From contig JALHOI010000117.1 of NCBI GenBank assembly GCA_022843085.1, forward strand, positions 1-8,468: 8,468 nucleotides of DNA, written 5' to 3'. The notes under the pieces are model-generated. The model did not search any database, was not told where the DNA came from, and saw nothing but the letters and a program-made list of their open reading frames with translations. The position numbers were made by a program, and so were the translations under genes. This DNA comes from Pseudobdellovibrionaceae bacterium. GTDB lineage: Bacteria > Bdellovibrionota > Bdellovibrionia > Bdellovibrionales > JAMPXM01. How positions within the stretch are numbered: position 1 is the first letter of the stretch; each line of letters begins with the position of its first letter. This document shows, piece after piece, positions 6,325-8,468 of the stretch.

Positions 6325-7587
6325 TTATCGTAGGAGGTCGCTATTTTCGCCGGGTTTCGCAATCAAATCAGCGCGAGGAAAACCCCACTGAGGGATGGGA
6401 CCAGCGCATTCTTCTGCGTCGAAGTCATCCACATCAAAGTATGAAAAATTTCCGGCGCCTCCTGCCATCGAAAACCGTACGTCGACGGCGTATGCCGTTG
6501 TCAGGTAAGGCGCACGTGCGAAACGAAACCACGAAAGTAAATTGCAGTTTTCCTTCACCGTCTTGCGCAAGAGGTTGAGATCTCCCGTTTCTGCCGAAGC
6601 AATTATAAGTCCCGGTGCGATCTCAGACTCGTCTTTGTTCGCCGCAAGCAGGCTATTCGAACAATCTGAAACGGAATAAATCGAAGGACGCAGACTGAGG
6701 CGACCCCGAGTCAAACGGTACGTTCCGAGCTGTTCGTTTTTTTCAACGGCAACAAAGCCCCAACAAAACGGATTCGTCGGAGAAGACGAGCCGGCGACAT
6801 CTAAGAGAGTGGCCCCAGCATCACGGGCTGCAAGCCCCGCTCTAACCAGCCGCTTCGCCTCAGTCGAGGCATAGTACTGAACGCCGACAAACGAGAAGGC
6901 GGCGGCAAATGCGAGAGTGAGGGCACGACGACTTCTGGTCGGCCCGCGTTTTTCCAATATTGCGAGAATACCGCCCAAGGCGAAGAGAAGAACGAGTGAG
7001 CCCATCGGCAAAAAGCCGCGCCACCAAAAAAGGAACTGCAGACTCACCATCGCAAATGTCAAAAGATTGCGAATCGAGCGTCGTTTCAATGTGACAAGAA
7101 GTGGTGACGCAAAAACGAACCAAAAAAACGGTTCAACAATATAAACCATGTCGCCGTAAATCCATCGCGAGTCAAAGGGATGAAACAGATGTACGCCATA
7201 TGAATTTAAATAATCCATCAAGAAGTGAAGACCAAAGCCTACCGTCAGTGCAAATGCGAATCCACGACGAGCTGTCGAACTTCCGCGTAGAAGATTTCGC
7301 GCTTTCGGCCACAAGACCCAAATTAGTATCGCCAGCAACAGAGCCTGAGGAACTGCGTAGAGAAGGGTGTGTGTATGGCCGCGGTGGTGAAGCAAATAAC
7401 CGAGCGGTTTGGGAAGCAGGTTGGTAAAAACCAAATCGAGGTCAGGAAAGTTGCCCGCTACCGCACACGTGACCAAAAGGAGCTTTCGACGAAGCGATTG
7501 ATTTTCGACGTTCACTTCACCAGCGAGAGACCGGTGAATAAGCTCACCGGCGGCAAGCCCGGCGACTGTGTGGCTGATATTTTCCAT
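6325..7587 (-). CDS. Membrane-bound metal-dependent hydrolase, YdjM/DUF457 family
   Basis: 420 residues. The N-terminus MENISHTVAGLAAGE is the usual start of the family and supports this ATG although the nearest GGAG (7600-7603) is a long 12 nt away. Putative metal ligands are H6, D49 and D51 in FPDLD (47-51), H67/H68/H71/H73 in HHRGHTHT (67-74), and H121, D125, H133 and H136 in a stretch running from HFLMDY to LFHPF. About seven hydrophobic segments lie between 34 and 240, so it is an inner-membrane protein. Residues ~240-420 form a hydrophilic C-terminal part ending in an acidic, then basic tail (E. coli YdjM, ~200 residues, lacks it; longer relatives are common). Hydrolase activity is predicted from the His/Asp motifs; I know of no proven substrate, and YdjM itself is known mainly as a LexA-regulated gene. 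It diverges from the PA2779-type gene. Confidence 0.88.
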   Translation of the reverse strand: MENISHTVAGLAAGELIHRSLAGEVNVENQSLRRKLLLVTCAVAGNFPDLDLVFTNLLPKPLGYLLHHRGHTHTLLYAVPQALLLAILIWVLWPKARNLLRGSSTARRGFAFALTVGFGLHFLMDYLNSYGVHLFHPFDSRWIYGDMVYIVEPFFWFVFASPLLVTLKRRSIRNLLTFAMVSLQFLFWWRGFLPMGSLVLLFALGGILAILEKRGPTRSRRALTLAFAAAFSFVGVQYYASTEAKRLVRAGLAARDAGATLLDVAGSSSPTNPFCWGFVAVEKNEQLGTYRLTRGRLSLRPSIYSVSDCSNSLLAANKDESEIAPGLIIASAETGDLNLLRKTVKENCNLLSWFRFARAPYLTTAYAVDVRFSMAGGAGNFSYFDVDDFDAEECAGPIPQWGFPRADLIAKPGENSDLLR

Positions 7588-7657
7588 AGCCGTTCATGCT
7601 CCTACTTCGGGTTAAAACATGAATGCATCTTGATATCGAACGGAAGCGCCATCAACT

Positions 7658-7685
7658 GATTCGGGCAAATTTCCCCGCCCGATTC
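7658..7685. repeat. Imperfect inverted repeat in the divergent intergenic region
   Basis: The arms GATTCGGGC (7658-7666) and GCCCGATTC (7677-7685) pair at 8 of 9 positions around a 10-nt spacer (AAATTTCCCC). The repeat lies midway between the divergent starts at 7587 and 7776 and 25 nt upstream of a candidate -35 box for the plus-strand gene. No T-run follows, so it does not look like a terminator. An operator or transcript hairpin is possible. Confidence 0.4.
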
Positions 7686-7710
7686 GACGAAATGCCACAA
7701 GGTTAAGCCT

Positions 7711-7738
7711 TTGCAGAAACCGATTTAGCTCTTATGCT
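7711..7738 (+). promoter_or_regulatory. Candidate sigma70-type promoter of the PA2779/PA2778-type genes
   Basis: TTGCAG (7711-7716) and TATGCT (7733-7738) are separated by 16 nt. Matches to consensus are 3/6 and 4/6, so this is weak. It is well placed: it would start RNA near 7745, about 30 nt before the ATG at 7776. Only mapping of the transcript start would settle it. Confidence 0.35.
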
Positions 7739-7757
7739 TGAGATAGATTTCCTCGTC

Positions 7758-7770
7758 ACCCTGAAAGGGT
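7758..7770 (+). promoter_or_regulatory. Short hairpin covering the Shine-Dalgarno of the PA2779-type gene
   Basis: ACCCT (7758-7762) and AGGGT (7766-7770) form a perfect 5-bp stem with a GAA loop. The 3' arm holds AAAGGG (7764-7769), the ribosome binding site 6 nt before the ATG at 7776. If it forms in the RNA it would partly hide the site. The same AAAGGG is the main reason for choosing 7776 over the upstream in-frame ATG at 7734. Confidence 0.45.
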
Positions 7771-7775
7771 CCAAC

Positions 7776-8144
7776 ATGACATTCACCCGCTCTCTTCGAA
7801 CCTTCTGCGCGCTATCAATGGTTGCATTGCTTTCGAATATTCCTCACGTTGCGATCGCTGAAGCAGCAAAAGGGCAGATGATTTCCACCGCGGTCGTTGT
7901 TGAAGAGCTTACCCGCGCAGAGGCACAAGCCAACGTCGATACGTTTTTGAATCGCGACGATGTTCGTCAACAGTTGGTGGCAAAGGGTCTTTCAGAGAAC
8001 GAGGTCAAACTTCGAATCGCCTCGTTATCCGAGACCGAATTGAAACAGCTTTCGAAGCAGATGGATGAAGCTCGTGCCGGAGGCGATATCTTAATCGCAA
8101 TTTTGGTAGTTGTTTTGATTATATTTTTAATCAAGCGGATCTAA
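7776..8144 (+). CDS. PA2779-family small membrane protein
   Basis: 122 residues. An N-terminal signal-like segment (TFCALSMVALLS, 9-20, ending AIAEA at 26-30) suggests export. A charged helical middle (~36-100) has LNRDDVRQQLVAKGLS at 58-73, then an ERIASL/TELKQL-like stretch. AGGD (101-104) leads into a single strongly hydrophobic segment at 105-119, ending LIKRI. This plan (signal, short helical domain with the 'V..QL...G' stretch, glycine-rich turn, C-terminal membrane segment) is that of PA2779-family proteins, which have no known biochemical function. The next gene begins on the base after its stop and encodes the usual genomic partner, a PA2778-type peptidase, which strengthens the call. 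If the signal is cleaved, the helical domain sits in the periplasm, held by the C-terminal anchor. The in-frame ATG at 7734 is rejected as a start because it has no ribosome binding site and would place charged residues before the signal. Confidence 0.85.
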   Translation: MTFTRSLRTFCALSMVALLSNIPHVAIAEAAKGQMISTAVVVEELTRAEAQANVDTFLNRDDVRQQLVAKGLSENEVKLRIASLSETELKQLSKQMDEARAGGDILIAILVVVLIIFLIKRI

Positions 8145-8468
8145 ATGTGCCGTGTCCTTGTTTCTAGCGCGGCAGCAATTGCGCTCTTCGCACTCATGGG
8201 TTGTGCAAGTGCGACTCCGCAGGCTGACGTGCGCCTCACAGCCAGACGAGACGAGCCTCGTAGTTTCAAAATCGACAATGTTCCGTATATTCAGCAGGCC
8301 GCAGGACACTGCGGCCCCGCAACGCTTGCCATGGTCATGCAAAGCTACGACAGAACCGTAACCATCGATGCCCTTGTCGAACAAGTTTACACCCCGAGTA
8401 CCACCGGAACTTTTCAAGCCGACATGATCGGCGCTACTCGTAGAAATGCAATGCTCGCGATTCCCATC
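8145..8468 (+). CDS. PA2778-family C39-like cysteine peptidase lipoprotein, N-terminal part (3' end outside window)
   Basis: 108 residues are visible before the window ends, with no stop. Residues 1-20 are a lipoprotein signal with lipobox L-M-G-C20. The residue after C20 is Ala, not Asp, so sorting to the outer membrane is expected. The domain begins with NVPYIQQAAGHCGPATLAMVM (45-65). Q50 or Q51 would be the oxyanion-hole glutamine and C56 the catalytic cysteine of the papain-like peptidase C39 fold, as in PA2778-type proteins. The His and Asp of the active site, and any C-terminal TPR region the family carries, lie beyond the edge. The start follows the TAA of the PA2779-type gene directly with no clear ribosome binding site, so translation is probably coupled. 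Substrate unknown; C39 relatives cut after double-glycine leaders, but members of this lipoprotein group need not. Confidence 0.88.
   Translation, partial: MCRVLVSSAAAIALFALMGCASATPQADVRLTARRDEPRSFKIDNVPYIQQAAGHCGPATLAMVMQSYDRTVTIDALVEQVYTPSTTGTFQADMIGATRRNAMLAIPI

Noticed and set aside
7595..7597. Alternative minus-strand ATG just upstream of the YdjM-type start
   Set aside because: It is out of frame with the family N-terminus MENISHT and lies only 2 nt from the GGAG site.
7734..7775. Upstream in-frame ATG that would lengthen the PA2779-type protein by 14 residues
   Set aside because: No ribosome binding site, it overlaps the candidate -10 box, and it places acidic residues before the signal sequence. 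The ATG at 7776 has AAAGGG at good distance.
1..8468. CRISPR arrays, tRNA/rRNA genes, insertion sequences, prophage or toxin-antitoxin loci
   Set aside because: I looked for tandem spaced repeats, terminal inverted repeats, transposase or integrase motifs and RNA gene signatures on both strands and found none.

Overview
The window looks like chromosomal sequence from a Gram-negative bacterium. The evidence is an outer-membrane-type lipoprotein signal, several exported or inner-membrane proteins, and a linked PA2779/PA2778-type gene pair. Base composition is near 50% GC, packing is dense, and no phage, IS, tRNA, rRNA or CRISPR element is visible. A Bdellovibrionota/deltaproteobacterial-type host is my best guess from gene flavour, but this is inference and no marker gene here proves it.

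Layout. (1) 2-2022, plus strand: the C-terminal half of a radical SAM protein ending in a helix-hairpin-helix motif overlaps by 4 nt a fused DUF4130 + UdgX-type uracil-DNA glycosylase. This is a known two-gene DNA repair module. (2) 1988-2728, minus strand: an exported HExxH metalloprotease whose 3' end overlaps the glycosylase gene tail to tail by 35 nt. (3) 2842-5200, plus strand: a tight three-gene operon of a DUF898/YjgN multi-pass membrane protein with internal repeats, an M48 zinc protease with one membrane segment, and a 93-aa protein I cannot identify. Gaps are 0 and 1 nt. (4) 5209-7587, minus strand: a zinc-dependent cinnamyl-alcohol-dehydrogenase-type alcohol dehydrogenase, preceded on its own strand by a YdjM/DUF457-type membrane-bound metal-dependent hydrolase. 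(5) 7776-8468, plus strand: a PA2779-type small membrane protein, then the start of a PA2778-type lipoprotein cysteine peptidase that runs off the window.

How they work together. The first pair would act on damaged (uracil-containing) DNA. The DUF898-M48-small protein operon looks like one envelope unit, with a membrane scaffold of unknown role next to a membrane-tethered protease. The PA2779-PA2778 pair is a second probable envelope unit, with a predicted outer-membrane papain-like peptidase and a single-span partner. The alcohol dehydrogenase is a general aldehyde/alcohol oxidoreductase with no pathway partner in view.

I did not find a clearly undescribed system. The best leads are the small third gene of the DUF898-M48 operon, the PA2779/PA2778 pair with a possible structured leader, and the altered loop of the UdgX domain. 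No stretch over 300 bases lacks a gene. The longest gaps are 7588-7775 and 2729-2841, both between divergent genes.
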